This document shows positions 36,189 to 44,504 of a stretch of 64,000 bases of DNA, one piece after another. Each line of letters begins with the position of its first letter. The first letter of the stretch is position 1. Source of the stretch: Cryomorphaceae bacterium 1068. Its GTDB lineage: Bacteria > Bacteroidota > Bacteroidia > Flavobacteriales_D > Cryomorphaceae. The notes beneath the pieces are model-generated. The model made no database searches. It saw only the letters and a program-made list of their open reading frames with translations, and was not told the DNA's origin. The stretch covers positions 111,593 through 175,592 of the forward strand of contig JAPVXR010000008.1 in assembly GCA_027214385.1 (NCBI GenBank), given 5' to 3'. Made by a program: the position numbers and the translations under genes.

Positions 36189-36718
36189 ATCTTCGAGAAG
36201 AACTTCTTACTATAATACGCGATGTGCCTGATTTCCCGAAACCAGGCATTCTTTTTCGTGATATAACACCCATCCTTGAAAACCCTTCGGTAAGTCGTGC
36301 TGTTGTAAACGAAATGATGCGTCAGTTTGAGGGGCTGAGGATTGATGCGGTTGCCGGAATTGAGAGTCGAGGCTTTTTGTTCGGATTGCCTTTGGCTATG
36401 GAAATGAACGTTCCGTTTATCGCCATCAGAAAGAAGGGTAAGCTACCTGCAGAAACGGTTGAGCATAGCTATAACTTGGAGTATGGAAGTGCTACTATCG
36501 AAATGCACAGAGGGGTAGTGGAGCCTGGAATGAACGTGCTTATTCACGATGATCTTCTGGCGACCGGAGGAACTGCTGTGGCCAGCAGGGAGCTCATCAA
36601 TCTTGAAGGAGGAACCGTAGCAGGGTTCTCTTTCCTTATTGAATTGAAGGGATTGCTCGGAAGAGAAAAACTCGCAGCTACCGACAAGCCTATTTTAAGC
36701 GTTGTCGATTACGATTGA
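36185..36718 (+). CDS. apt: Adenine phosphoribosyltransferase
   Basis: 177 residues, normal length. It joins adenine and PRPP to AMP in purine salvage. Landmarks: IRDVPDFPKPGILFRDITPI, DAVAGIESRGFLFG, AIRKKGKLPAETVEHSYNLE and the PRPP-binding loop VLIHDDLLATGGTAVA. The start overlaps the stop of the previous gene by four bases (ATGA). Confidence 0.97.
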   Translation: MNLREELLTIIRDVPDFPKPGILFRDITPILENPSVSRAVVNEMMRQFEGLRIDAVAGIESRGFLFGLPLAMEMNVPFIAIRKKGKLPAETVEHSYNLEYGSATIEMHRGVVEPGMNVLIHDDLLATGGTAVASRELINLEGGTVAGFSFLIELKGLLGREKLAATDKPILSVVDYD

Positions 36719-36737
36719 ACCACCAACTTAAAAATAA

Positions 36738-37877
36738 ATGAATTCACAACTAACAGAAAACCAAAAGATGATCGCACAAATGGTGCAGGATTTTGGTGAG
36801 CGGGAGATTCGCCCGCATTTTATGGACTGGGACGAAAACCAGCATTTCCCGATAGACACGATGAAGAAGATGGGAGAACTCGGGCTACTTGGTGTCTTTG
36901 TGCCCGAAGAGTACGGCGGATCAGGCTTTGGATATTATGAATATTACACAGCTGTCTCCGAAATCGCAAAAATTTGCGGTTCAGTAGGGCTTTCAGTTGC
37001 CGCTCACAATTCGCTTTGCACAGGTCATATTTTGGCCTTTGGTTCTGAAGAGCAAAAGAAAAAGTGGTTGCCAAAATTGGCAACAGGAGAATGGATCGGA
37101 GCATGGGGCTTGACGGAAAGCAATACCGGTTCTGATGCACTAAGGATGAAAACCACTGCCGTAAAAGATGGCAATGAGTGGGTTATCAATGGTACAAAAA
37201 ACTGGATCACTCATGGAATTAGCGGTGATGTAGCTGTTGTTCTTGTCAGAACAGGAGACTTATTGGACTCTAGAGGTATTACTGCCTTTGTGGTCGAAAG
37301 AGGAACGCCTGGTTTCAAAGCAGGGAAGAAAGAGAATAAATTGGGCATGCGAGCCTCTGAAACTGCTGAAATGGTTTTTGAAGATTGCAGAGTTCCGGAA
37401 GAGAATGTTCTCGGAAATCTGGGAGAGGGTTTTATCCAAGCAATGAAAGTGTTGGACGGGGGTAGAATTTCTATTGCAGCCCTTTCTATCGGCATAGCAA
37501 AAGGTGCCTATGAAGCCGCTTTGAAATACAGCAAAGAAAGAGAGCAATTCGGAAAACCGATTTCAAGCTTTCAGGCCATCGCCTTCAAACTAGCTGATAT
37601 GGCTACTGAAATTGAAGCAGCCGAGTTATTGACGCTTCAGGCTGCCGATCTCAAGAATAGAAAAGAAGAGATGACCAAGGAGTCTGCCATGGCCAAGTAC
37701 TACGCTTCTGAAGTTGCCGTGAGAGTGTCAACGGAAGCGGTTCAGGTTTTTGGTGGCTATGGTTATACCAAAGACTTTCCCGTTGAAAAATTCTACAGGG
37801 ACAGCAAACTCTGTACGATCGGAGAGGGAACAAGCGAAATCCAGAAGCTTGTGATTTCAAGAAAAATTCTTTCTTGA
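36738..37877 (+). CDS. Acyl-CoA dehydrogenase
   Basis: 379 residues, the standard length of the FAD-dependent acyl-CoA dehydrogenase family. It makes the first double bond in fatty-acyl or branched acyl-CoA oxidation. Motifs: [14 protein letters not shown] (FAD/substrate signature), [44 protein letters not shown], and [20 protein letters not shown] followed by IGEGTSEIQ, whose Glu matches the catalytic base position of the short-chain type. Chain-length preference cannot be told. It starts 19 bp after apt; no shared pathway is obvious. Confidence 0.94.
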   Translation: MNSQLTENQKMIAQMVQDFGEREIRPHFMDWDENQHFPIDTMKKMGELGLLGVFVPEEYGGSGFGYYEYYTAVSEIAKICGSVGLSVAAHNSLCTGHILAFGSEEQKKKWLPKLATGEWIGAWGLTESNTGSDALRMKTTAVKDGNEWVINGTKNWITHGISGDVAVVLVRTGDLLDSRGITAFVVERGTPGFKAGKKENKLGMRASETAEMVFEDCRVPEENVLGNLGEGFIQAMKVLDGGRISIAALSIGIAKGAYEAALKYSKEREQFGKPISSFQAIAFKLADMATEIEAAELLTLQAADLKNRKEEMTKESAMAKYYASEVAVRVSTEAVQVFGGYGYTKDFPVEKFYRDSKLCTIGEGTSEIQKLVISRKILS

Positions 37878-37905
37878 GTATTAGTTAATTTTATTCATAT
37901 ATTTG
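37874..37905 (+). promoter_or_regulatory. Promoter of rpsU
   Basis: TTG (37874-37876), overlapping the end of the previous gene, a 21-base spacer and TATATTTG (37898-37905) fit the Bacteroidota consensus. The predicted start near 37911 leaves a leader of about 19 bases. Confidence 0.7.
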
Positions 37906-37929
37906 CAGCCCAAATTTGAATTCAGACAC

Positions 37930-38121
37930 ATGCTTATTATACCAGTTAAAGAAGGCGAAAATATTGAGCGAGCGCTCAAGAAGTTTAAGAAGAAATACGA
38001 CCGCACAGGAGTAGTTAAAGAGTTGCGTCGTCGACAGCAATTTATCAAACCTTCTATTATCAAGCGCCAAGAGAAGCTGAAAGCTATCTATGTAAATAAA
38101 GTGCACGGCAATAACGAATAG
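37930..38121 (+). CDS. rpsU: 30S ribosomal protein S21
   Basis: 63 residues, starting at ATG 37930 (MLIIPVKEGENIERALKKFK). Basic throughout, with KKYDRTGVVKELRRRQQFIK typical of S21. A longer reading from 37903 would begin inside the promoter and is rejected. S21 sits beside the anti-Shine-Dalgarno sequence on the 30S platform; Bacteroidota S21 is thought to help hide that sequence, which fits the weak SD signals across this window. Confidence 0.95.
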   Translation: MLIIPVKEGENIERALKKFKKKYDRTGVVKELRRRQQFIKPSIIKRQEKLKAIYVNKVHGNNE

Positions 38122-38129
38122 TAAGTTTG
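38122..38129 (+). promoter_or_regulatory. Putative -7 element in front of xerC
   Basis: TAAGTTTG fits TAnnTTTG and starts one base after the rpsU stop. A message starting near 38135 would carry the rpsU terminator hairpin as its 5' leader. No TTG was found at the right distance upstream. Confidence 0.35.
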
Positions 38130-38143
38130 TATTTTAGATATTT

Positions 38144-38175
38144 AAGGCATCCGTCGCAGGCGGATGCCTTTTTTT
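38144..38175 (+). terminator. Terminator of rpsU, ending at the xerC start codon
   Basis: Stem AAGGCATCCG (38144-38153), loop TCGCAGG, stem CGGATGCCTT (38161-38170), then TTTTT. The xerC ATG follows directly at 38176. Confidence 0.92.
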
Positions 38176-39054
38176 ATGATCGAAAAATTCCTGGCATATC
38201 TTCAGTTTGAGAAAAATTACAGTCTTCATACTGTTAATGCCTATCACGGCGATCTGGAGAATATTTCCTTTTATCTGACTACGAGTTTTGAATGTGGTCT
38301 GGAAGATGCGACACATCAATTTCTAAGGTCTTGGATGGTCGATGCCCTCGAGTCGGGATCATCAGCATCAACTATAAAGCGCCGAGTCAGCGCGCTAAAG
38401 TCATTTTACAAATGGAGGAAAAAGACGTTCGGAGTCCAGGTTGACCCCACGGCCAAGTTGGTTATCCCGAAAATGCCAAAGAGGCTTCCTGTGTTTGTTG
38501 AAGAGGTGGCTCTTGAAGTCGGTAGACAAGGAGCGTGTTTTGACGAATCTCATGATGGAATACGAGATCAAGCGATCATTGAGCTTTTCTACAATACAGG
38601 CATAAGATCTGCTGAATTGATTGGTCTAAAAATGGATTCAGTTGATTTTGAGCAGGGTGCAATAAAAGTACTGGGAAAGCGGAACAAAGAGAGAATCGTG
38701 CCCGTAGGACAACCAATGATTGACGCCCTTAAAACTTACCTCCTGGCTAGATATGATCTCCAAAGTATTCACGACAAAGATTACTTCTTTCTGACCCAAA
38801 AAGGAAAGAAGCTCTATCCCAGACTTGTTTATAGAATTGTCAATGACTACCTTTCAAAAGTCAGTTCGATCAGCAAAAAGAGTCCACACGTTTTAAGACA
38901 CACTTTTGCTACGCATATGCTCAATAAAGGAGCAGATATAAATGCGATCAAAGAACTGTTGGGTCATTCATCATTGGCAGCGACTCAAGTATACACGCAC
39001 AATAGTGTTGAGCAATTGATCAAAGTGTACCGAAGTAGCCACCCGAAAAGTTGA
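38176..39054 (+). CDS. xerC: Tyrosine recombinase XerC-type
   Basis: 292 residues from ATG 38176 (MIEKFLAYLQFEKNYS), matching usual Xer starts. The N-terminal SAM-like domain binds DNA. The C-terminal catalytic domain has the Arg in YNTGIRSAELIGL (about residue 145), HVLRHTFATHMLNKGADINA (about 238), the LLGHSSLAATQ box, and the nucleophilic Tyr in TQVYTH (about 272). XerC/D resolve chromosome dimers at dif. The place between rpsU and hpf, with no cargo genes or direct repeats at the nearby tRNAs, supports the housekeeping role rather than a mobile-element integrase. XerC and XerD cannot be told apart here with full certainty. Confidence 0.92.
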   Translation: MIEKFLAYLQFEKNYSLHTVNAYHGDLENISFYLTTSFECGLEDATHQFLRSWMVDALESGSSASTIKRRVSALKSFYKWRKKTFGVQVDPTAKLVIPKMPKRLPVFVEEVALEVGRQGACFDESHDGIRDQAIIELFYNTGIRSAELIGLKMDSVDFEQGAIKVLGKRNKERIVPVGQPMIDALKTYLLARYDLQSIHDKDYFFLTQKGKKLYPRLVYRIVNDYLSKVSSISKKSPHVLRHTFATHMLNKGADINAIKELLGHSSLAATQVYTHNSVEQLIKVYRSSHPKS

Positions 39055-39090
39055 ATTTAATTAGTTACTAACCATAAAAAATTGGACAAT

Positions 39091-39390
39091 ATGCAGATTA
39101 GCGTTCACTCCATTCAGTTTAAAGCAGACGTTAAATTGATAAACTTCATTGAAACACGACTCCAAAAGCTGGAGCAGTTTCACGACAAACTTTTAGATGC
39201 CAATGTGTATCTCAAAGTTGAAAAGAACAATGAACGAGGAAATAAGATTGCCGAAATAAAACTGAATATGCCTGGGAAGGATTTGTTTGCTAAGAGACAG
39301 GCTGCCAGCTTTGAAGAAGCCACCGATCATGTTATAGAGGCTTTAAGGCGTCAGATAAAGAAGACAAAAGAAAAGAGAGCAATAGCTTAG
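39091..39390 (+). CDS. hpf: Ribosome hibernation promoting factor family protein (HPF/RaiA)
   Basis: 99 residues from ATG 39091 (MQISVHSIQFKADVKLINFI); an upstream TTG at 39082 is rejected. The fold is the beta-alpha-beta-beta-beta-alpha form of the short HPF/YfiA family, with the late GKDLFAKRQAASFEEATDHV motif and a basic tail (RRQIKKTKEKR). It binds the 30S decoding site and inactivates ribosomes in stationary phase. It lies 36 bp after xerC and ends at a strong terminator before the tRNA cluster. Confidence 0.92.
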   Translation: MQISVHSIQFKADVKLINFIETRLQKLEQFHDKLLDANVYLKVEKNNERGNKIAEIKLNMPGKDLFAKRQAASFEEATDHVIEALRRQIKKTKEKRAIA

Positions 39391-39418
39391 AGCATTGCAG
39401 ATCGAAATCATAAATTTG

Positions 39419-39444
39419 ACCACCCCAATAGGGGGTGGTTTTTT
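39419..39444 (+). terminator. Terminator after hpf
   Basis: Stem ACCACCCC (39419-39426), loop AATAG, stem GGGGTGGT (39432-39439), then a T run. Confidence 0.92.
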
Positions 39445-39539
39445 CGTTTATATCTCCCTAAAAGAGAGCATCTTTTTTATTTTTCAGAAACTCGTCAATT
39501 CTTTTTTTTGCTTTCTTTTTTTTCGACTGAAAACTTTTA

Positions 39540-39547
39540 TACATTTG
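39540..39547 (+). promoter_or_regulatory. Putative -7 element of the tRNA-tuf transcription unit
   Basis: TACATTTG fits TAnnTTTG and is 60 bases before the first tRNA. The upstream 60 bases are very T-rich; no TTG at exact spacing. Confidence 0.45.
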
Positions 39548-39607
39548 CAGACCTTTTTGGACAAAGGTTGGGCCAAAGTGTCCGAAACGTTCTAAAATTA
39601 TTTTTTT

Positions 39608-39681
39608 GCCGATGTAGCTCAGCTGGCTAGAGCAGCTGATTTGTAATCAGCAGGTCGGGGGTTCGAGTCCCTCCATCGGCT
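39608..39681 (+). tRNA. tRNA-Thr (anticodon UGU)
   Basis: 74 bases. Acceptor GCCGATG pairs with CATCGGC; anticodon stem GCTGA/TCAGC encloses TTTGTAA, anticodon TGT. The T arm carries GGTTCGAGTCC. CCA is not encoded. First of four tRNAs upstream of tuf. Confidence 0.96.
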
Positions 39682-39702
39682 CTTTAAAGTACTATATTGA
39701 AT

Positions 39703-39784
39703 GGGGAGATACTCAAGCGGCCAACGAGGGCAGACTGTAAATCTGCTGGTTTCACCTTCGCAGGTTCGAATCCTGCTCTCCCCA
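39703..39784 (+). tRNA. tRNA-Tyr (anticodon GUA)
   Basis: 82 bases with a long class II variable arm. Acceptor GGGGAGA pairs with TCTCCCC; anticodon stem GCAGA/TCTGC encloses CTGTAAA, anticodon GTA. CCA is not encoded. Confidence 0.96.
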
Positions 39785-39803
39785 CTGGTATTAAAGAGTT
39801 TAA

Positions 39804-39876
39804 GCGGGAGTAGCTCAGTTGGTAGAGCATTAGCCTTCCAAGCTAAATGTCGCGAGTTCGAGTCTCGTCTCCCGCT
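39804..39876 (+). tRNA. tRNA-Gly (anticodon UCC)
   Basis: 73 bases. Acceptor GCGGGAG pairs with CTCCCGC; anticodon stem TTAGC/GCTAA encloses CTTCCAA, anticodon TCC. CCA is not encoded. Confidence 0.96.
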
Positions 39877-39890
39877 CTACTCTTTACCAA

Positions 39891-39962
<72 letters not shown>

Positions 39963-40023
39963 CATAGATTAGGCATTTTGCAATTGAAAATAAGAATCAA
40001 ATAATCATTTAAACTACTTAGCA

Positions 40024-41211
40024 ATGGCTAAAGAACAATTTGATCGCTCCAAACCTCACCTTAACATAGGTACCATTGGTCACGTTGACCACGGTAAAAC
40101 GACGTTGACTGCTGCGATCACCACAGTACTTGCAGGTAAAGGCCTGTCTGAATTGAAATCTTTCGATTCAATCGATAATGCTCCCGAAGAAAAGGAGCGT
40201 GGTATTACCATTAATACTTCACACGTTGAGTATCAGACGGCTAACCGTCACTACGCTCACGTTGACTGCCCGGGTCACGCCGATTACGTTAAGAACATGG
40301 TAACTGGAGCCGCTCAAATGGATGGTGCTATCTTGGTAGTTGCTGCCACTGACGGTCCTATGCCACAAACGCGTGAGCACATCCTTCTTGGTCGCCAAGT
40401 AGGTGTTCCACGTATTGTTGTTTTCATGAACAAAGTGGACATGGTAGATGACGAGGAGCTTCTGGAGCTAGTTGAAATGGAAGTGCGAGAGCTACTTTCT
40501 TTCTACGAGTATGACGGAGATAACACTCCTGTAATCATGGGATCTGCACTTGGTGCATTGAACGGAGAAGAGAAGTGGGTTAAGACCGTTGAAGAATTGA
40601 TGGATGCTGTTGACAGTTGGATCGAAATTCCACCACGTGAAATTGATAAAGATTTCTTGATGCCTGTAGAGGATGTTTTCTCTATCACAGGGCGTGGAAC
40701 TGTTGCTACAGGTCGTATCGAAACAGGAGTAATTAACTCCGGTGACGAGGTTGACATCGTAGGTATGCAGGTGGAGAAATTGAAATCAGTAGTTACTGGT
40801 GTTGAGATGTTCCGTAAAATCCTTAACAGAGGTGAAGCAGGAGATAACGTAGGATTGCTTCTACGTGGAATTGACAAAGCAGCTATCCGTCGAGGTATGG
40901 TTATCTCAAAGCCTGGTTCTATCACTCCTCACACTAAATTCAAAGCTGAAATTTACGTGTTGAAGAAAGAAGAAGGTGGACGTCATACTCCATTCCATGA
41001 TAAATACCGTCCTCAGTTCTACTTCAGAACGACTGACGTAACAGGTGAAATCATTCTTGGCGAGGGCCGTGAAATGGTAATGCCTGGTGATAACGTATCT
41101 ATCGAGGTAAACTTGATCGTACCTGTAGCGATGGACAAAGGTCTTCGCTTTGCAATCCGCGAAGGTGGACGCACAGTAGGTGCGGGACAGGTAACTGAGA
41201 TTATTGAGTAA
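40024..41211 (+). CDS. tuf: Elongation factor Tu
   Basis: 395 residues, normal length. Brings aminoacyl-tRNA to the ribosome as a GTP complex. GTPase motifs: [15 protein letters not shown] (P-loop), [12 protein letters not shown] (switch I), [12 protein letters not shown] (switch II, with the catalytic His in PGH), and NKVDM for guanine. Domains 2 and 3 follow, with [14 protein letters not shown] and a [12 protein letters not shown] end. It lies 61 bp after tRNA-Thr(GGU), so it is probably read together with the tRNAs. A large hairpin and tRNA-Trp follow. Confidence 0.98.
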   Translation: MAKEQFDRSKPHLNIGTIGHVDHGKTTLTAAITTVLAGKGLSELKSFDSIDNAPEEKERGITINTSHVEYQTANRHYAHVDCPGHADYVKNMVTGAAQMDGAILVVAATDGPMPQTREHILLGRQVGVPRIVVFMNKVDMVDDEELLELVEMEVRELLSFYEYDGDNTPVIMGSALGALNGEEKWVKTVEELMDAVDSWIEIPPREIDKDFLMPVEDVFSITGRGTVATGRIETGVINSGDEVDIVGMQVEKLKSVVTGVEMFRKILNRGEAGDNVGLLLRGIDKAAIRRGMVISKPGSITPHTKFKAEIYVLKKEEGGRHTPFHDKYRPQFYFRTTDVTGEIILGEGREMVMPGDNVSIEVNLIVPVAMDKGLRFAIREGGRTVGAGQVTEIIE

Positions 41212-41225
41212 TTAATTAATAAACC

Positions 41226-41273
41226 TTGACAGTGAAGGTGAATGCCATTTTGGCGTTCACCTTTCCCTGTCAA
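41226..41273 (+). other. Long hairpin without U-tract between tuf and tRNA-Trp
   Basis: TTGACAG (41226-41232) pairs with CTGTCAA (41267-41273), and AAGGTGAA plus GCCA pair with their complements around a TTTT loop. There is no T run after it; the tRNA begins four bases later. A processing site or a stabilising 3' end for tuf mRNA fits better than a terminator. Confidence 0.75.
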
Positions 41274-41276
41274 TAC

Positions 41277-41349
41277 ACGGGTGTAGCTCAGCTGGTAGAG
41301 CACTGGTCTCCAAAACCAGGTGTCGGGAGTTCGAGTCTCTCCACCCGTG
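41277..41349 (+). tRNA. tRNA-Trp (anticodon CCA)
   Basis: 73 bases. Acceptor ACGGGTG pairs with CACCCGT, discriminator G. Anticodon stem CTGGT/ACCAG encloses CTCCAAA, anticodon CCA. It sits between tuf and secE, as in many Bacteroidota. Confidence 0.96.
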
Positions 41350-41366
41350 CATAAAAAATAAGAAAC

Positions 41367-41609
41367 GTGGCTAGTCTTCAAACAACATTCAGAGAATCTT
41401 ACGATGAGTTGGTCCATAAAGTGACCTGGCCTTCGTGGAAACAACTGCAAAGTAGTAGCATACTTGTGCTTGTAGCGTCACTCATTATCGCTGGAATCAT
41501 ATTCGTAATGGATTATGTCTTCGGTGTTCAAGTTATCGATGCTGCCAGCGACGGCTTTCAGTGGAGAGGAGTTCTGGGATTTATTTACGACTTACTAGCC
41601 GACCTATAA
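41367..41609 (+). CDS. secE: Preprotein translocase subunit SecE
   Basis: 80 residues. The start codon is GTG at 41367, 17 bp after the tRNA; no ATG fits. An N-terminal amphipathic helix with the SecE signature (ESYDELVHKVTWPSWKQLQS) is followed by one transmembrane helix (LVLVASLIIAGIIFVMDYVF). It is the single-helix form that clamps SecY. nusG follows after 4 bp. Confidence 0.95.
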   Translation: MASLQTTFRESYDELVHKVTWPSWKQLQSSSILVLVASLIIAGIIFVMDYVFGVQVIDAASDGFQWRGVLGFIYDLLADL

Positions 41610-41613
41610 CAGC

Positions 41614-42168
41614 ATGGCAGATTCTGCATCAAAAAAGTGGTACGTCGTTCGTGCAATTAGTGGCAAGGAGAAGAAGGTAAAGGATATGATCGAATTGGAG
41701 ATCAGCCGAAGTAAGCTTTCTGATCATGTCGCTCAAGTGCTTATCCCAACGGAGAAGGTGTTTCAAATACGTAACGGCAAGAAGATTAGTAAAGAACGAA
41801 ACTTCTTTCCAGGATATGTTTTGATCGAAGCTGATCTGGTAGGGGAAGTTCCTCACCTTATCAAAGGCGTTAATAATGTTATTGGCTTCTTAGGAGCTGA
41901 AAAAGGGGGAGATCCTGTTCCACTACGAACCACTGAAGTAAATAGAATATTAGGAAAAGTTGATGAGCTCGCTGAGAGCGAAGAAGAAATCAATATTCCA
42001 TATGTAGTCGGAGAGAGCGTGAAAGTTGTCGATGGCCCATTCAACAATTTCAACGGAGTTGTTGAAGAAGTAAACGAAGAGAAGAAGAAACTTAAAGTGA
42101 TGGTTAAGATTTTCGGTCGGAAAACTCCGCTCGAACTTGGCTACATGCAAGTTGAGAAAGAAGGCTAA
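41614..42168 (+). CDS. nusG: Transcription termination/antitermination protein NusG
   Basis: 184 residues: the NGN domain at the start (KKWYVVRAISGKEKKVKDMI, FFPGYVLIEADL) and a KOW domain at the end (VGESVKVVDGPFNNFNGVVE). It binds RNA polymerase and couples it to Rho or the ribosome. Four bases after secE and 102 before rplK. Confidence 0.97.
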   Translation: MADSASKKWYVVRAISGKEKKVKDMIELEISRSKLSDHVAQVLIPTEKVFQIRNGKKISKERNFFPGYVLIEADLVGEVPHLIKGVNNVIGFLGAEKGGDPVPLRTTEVNRILGKVDELAESEEEINIPYVVGESVKVVDGPFNNFNGVVEEVNEEKKKLKVMVKIFGRKTPLELGYMQVEKEG

Positions 42169-42270
42169 TTATTAACTAAACAAAGGATACACCAGAGTCT
42201 TTTGGCCGCTTTGTGAGAGTGGTCGCTTCCAGAGACACTGAATATCATAAATTAAAAACCCAAACTTGAT
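42169..42270 (+). promoter_or_regulatory. rplK leader with a conserved-looking hairpin
   Basis: The 102-base gap holds a stem GGCCGCT (about 42204-42210), loop TTGTGAG and AGTGGTC, followed by CCAGAGACACTG. L1 represses its own rplKA message in other bacteria by binding a leader structure. This hairpin is a candidate site, but the match to the L1 motif could not be confirmed by eye. Confidence 0.35.
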
Positions 42271-42714
42271 ATGGCTAGAGAAGTAAGCGGGCTAATCAAG
42301 CTGCAAATTAGAGGTGGGGCTGCCAACCCTTCACCTCCCGTAGGACCGGCTCTCGGTGCGAAAGGGGTGAATATAATGGAGTTCTGCAAGCAGTTTAACG
42401 CTCGTACACAAGATCAAGCTGGAAAAGTTTTACCGGTAGTCATTACCGTTTATACCGATAAGTCTTTTGACTTCATCGTTAAAACTCCTCCCGCAGCTGT
42501 GCAACTCCTTGAAGCTGCCAAGCTCAAATCAGGTTCGGCTGAATCAAATCGTTTAAAAGTGGGCAGTGTGTCCTGGGATCAAGTTCGCGCGATCGCAGAA
42601 GATAAAATGCCCGATTTGAACGCTTTTACAGTTGAGTCTGCAATGAAAATGGTAGCAGGGACTGCGCGAAGCATGGGGATAAATGTCAAGGGTAAAAGCC
42701 CTTTTAACGGTTAA
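42271..42714 (+). CDS. rplK: 50S ribosomal protein L11
   Basis: 147 residues. [20 protein letters not shown] and [15 protein letters not shown] are diagnostic of the N-terminal domain; the RNA-binding C-terminal domain ends [14 protein letters not shown]. It forms part of the GTPase-associated centre with L10 and L7/L12. rplA follows after 10 bp. Confidence 0.98.
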   Translation: MAREVSGLIKLQIRGGAANPSPPVGPALGAKGVNIMEFCKQFNARTQDQAGKVLPVVITVYTDKSFDFIVKTPPAAVQLLEAAKLKSGSAESNRLKVGSVSWDQVRAIAEDKMPDLNAFTVESAMKMVAGTARSMGINVKGKSPFNG

Positions 42715-42724
42715 AACTTTTGTT

Positions 42725-43417
42725 ATGCGAGTATCTAAGAAAAGAAAAGAAGCGCTAAGCAAGTTCGATCCAACTAAAACCTACTCTCTGGAAGAAGCAT
42801 CTGGTATTGTGAAAGAAATTTCAACTACCAAATTTGATTCCTCAGTAGATTTAGCTGTTCGGCTTGGCGTGGATCCTAGAAAAGCAAACCAAATGGTTAG
42901 GGGAAGTGTTTCCCTTCCACATGGTACAGGAAAAGACGTCCGAGTTTTAGTACTCTGTAATCCTGACAAAGAAGGTGATGCCACTGAGGCAGGAGCTGAT
43001 TTTGTTGGATTAGACGAGTACATTGAAAAAATCAAAGGCGGCTGGACCGATGTTGATGTAATTATTACAACTCCAAACGTAATGGGGAAAGTTGGGGCAT
43101 TAGGTAGAATATTAGGCCCACGTGGTCTTATGCCTAATCCTAAGACCGGAACCGTAACGATGGATGTTGCGAAAGCTGTTAGTGATGTAAAAGCAGGTAA
43201 AATCGACTTCAAAGTTGACAAGTATGGCATCATTCACGCTGCTGTTGGTAAAGCATCTTTTGATGCTGAGAAAATTCGCGAGAATGCAAGAGAAGTTTTG
43301 CAAACCCTCGTGAAGTTGAAACCAGCTGCAGCCAAAGGTTCCTACATTAGAAGCATAGCCCTTAGTGGAACTATGTCTCCTAGCGTCAAAGTTGAAGCTA
43401 AATCGGTTTCCGAATAA
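42725..43417 (+). CDS. rplA: 50S ribosomal protein L1
   Basis: 230 residues from ATG 42725 ([20 protein letters not shown]). The frame is open back to 42683 but that would overlap rplK. Landmarks: [39 protein letters not shown]. It forms the L1 stalk at the E site and usually represses its own operon. Confidence 0.98.
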   Translation: MRVSKKRKEALSKFDPTKTYSLEEASGIVKEISTTKFDSSVDLAVRLGVDPRKANQMVRGSVSLPHGTGKDVRVLVLCNPDKEGDATEAGADFVGLDEYIEKIKGGWTDVDVIITTPNVMGKVGALGRILGPRGLMPNPKTGTVTMDVAKAVSDVKAGKIDFKVDKYGIIHAAVGKASFDAEKIRENAREVLQTLVKLKPAAAKGSYIRSIALSGTMSPSVKVEAKSVSE

Positions 43418-43433
43418 CGGTAAAACTCAAAAA

Positions 43434-43958
43434 ATGACTAAATCAGAAAAAAATCAAGTTATCGATGAGTTGGCCGAAACGCTATCAGCTGCAAACGTAA
43501 TTTACCTTGCAGACACTTCGGAATTAGATGCCGAAGCGACCTCCAATCTCAGAAGAACATGTCATAAAAAAGAAGTTAGTCTTAGCGTTGTTAAGAACAC
43601 ACTTCTAAGAAAAGCCTTCGAAAAAGTAGAAGGAAAAGACTTTTCAGACATGTACGATGTATTGGCTGGCCCGACTTCGATCATGTTGAGTGAAACAGGA
43701 AATCTTCCTGCCAAACTCATTAAAGAATTCCGAAAGAAGCATCCAAAGCCAATTCTAAAAGCGGCTTACGTTGAAGAAATGTGTTTCGTAGGAGACGACC
43801 AATTGGATACCTTGACCGATATTAAGTCTCGTGAAGAGCTTATCGGAGAAGTTATCGGCTTACTTCAATCACCAATACGCAATGTTATCGGTGCTCTTGA
43901 ATCAGGTAAAAACACATTGGGTGGTCTTATGAAAACACTCGAAGAACGTGAATCCTAA
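43434..43958 (+). CDS. rplJ: 50S ribosomal protein L10
   Basis: 174 residues from ATG 43434 ([20 protein letters not shown]), 16 bp after rplA. Landmarks: [12 protein letters not shown] and [11 protein letters not shown]; the helical tail ([20 protein letters not shown]) anchors L7/L12 dimers. A longer frame from 43365 would overlap rplA and is rejected. Confidence 0.97.
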   Translation: MTKSEKNQVIDELAETLSAANVIYLADTSELDAEATSNLRRTCHKKEVSLSVVKNTLLRKAFEKVEGKDFSDMYDVLAGPTSIMLSETGNLPAKLIKEFRKKHPKPILKAAYVEEMCFVGDDQLDTLTDIKSREELIGEVIGLLQSPIRNVIGALESGKNTLGGLMKTLEERES

Positions 43959-43999
43959 TTTTTTTAAACAAACAGAACCACACATTAAAATCAAATAAA

Positions 44000-44377
44000 A
44001 TGGCAGACGTTAAAGCTATAGGCGATCAATTGGTAGGCCTTACCGTAAAAGAAGTTAACGAACTAGCAGAATACCTTAAAGAAGAGCATGGTATCGAGCC
44101 TGCAGCTGCAGCAGCAGTTGTAGCAGCACCAGGTGCTGGAGGCGGCGGAGATGCAGCTGAGGAGCAATCAGAATTCGATGTAATTCTTAAGGCTGCGGGC
44201 GGCGCTAAATTGGCCGTTGTGAAACTAGTGAAAGAACTTACCGGACTTGGTCTTAAAGAGGCGAAGGGTCTTGTTGATGGAGCTCCAGGTCCTATTAAGG
44301 AAGGAGTTTCTAAAGAAGAAGCTGAATCGCTTAAGACACAACTTGAAGAAGCCGGTGCTGAAGTTGAAGTTAAGTAA
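44000..44377 (+). CDS. rplL: 50S ribosomal protein L7/L12
   Basis: 125 residues: an N-terminal dimerisation helix, an Ala/Gly hinge ([19 protein letters not shown]) and the C-terminal domain with [20 protein letters not shown] that recruits translation factors. It starts 41 bp after rplJ and is followed by a terminator-like hairpin. Confidence 0.98.
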   Translation: MADVKAIGDQLVGLTVKEVNELAEYLKEEHGIEPAAAAAVVAAPGAGGGGDAAEEQSEFDVILKAAGGAKLAVVKLVKELTGLGLKEAKGLVDGAPGPIKEGVSKEEAESLKTQLEEAGAEVEVK

Positions 44378-44406
44378 GACAAAAACATATTCTTACGCTT
44401 ATTGTT

Positions 44407-44452
44407 AGGCTCTGGGTCATCTTGCTTCGGCGAGATGGCCTGAGCCTTTTTA
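44407..44452 (+). terminator. Terminator-like attenuator between rplL and rpoB
   Basis: AGGCTC (44407-44412) pairs with GAGCCT (44442-44447); inside, GGGTCATCTTGC pairs with GCGAGATGGCCT around a TTCG tetraloop, followed by five T. In E. coli a partial terminator at this place makes ribosomal proteins outnumber RNA polymerase subunits; the same role is inferred. Confidence 0.8.
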
Positions 44453-44504
44453 TGCCTTATTAATATCAGGCGTTTTTTCTTAATCACACTCAAACCCTGC
44501 AGTC

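Noticed and set aside
42169..42270. Riboswitch before rplK
   Set aside because: No known riboswitch core was recognised; a ribosomal-protein leader is more likely given the position.
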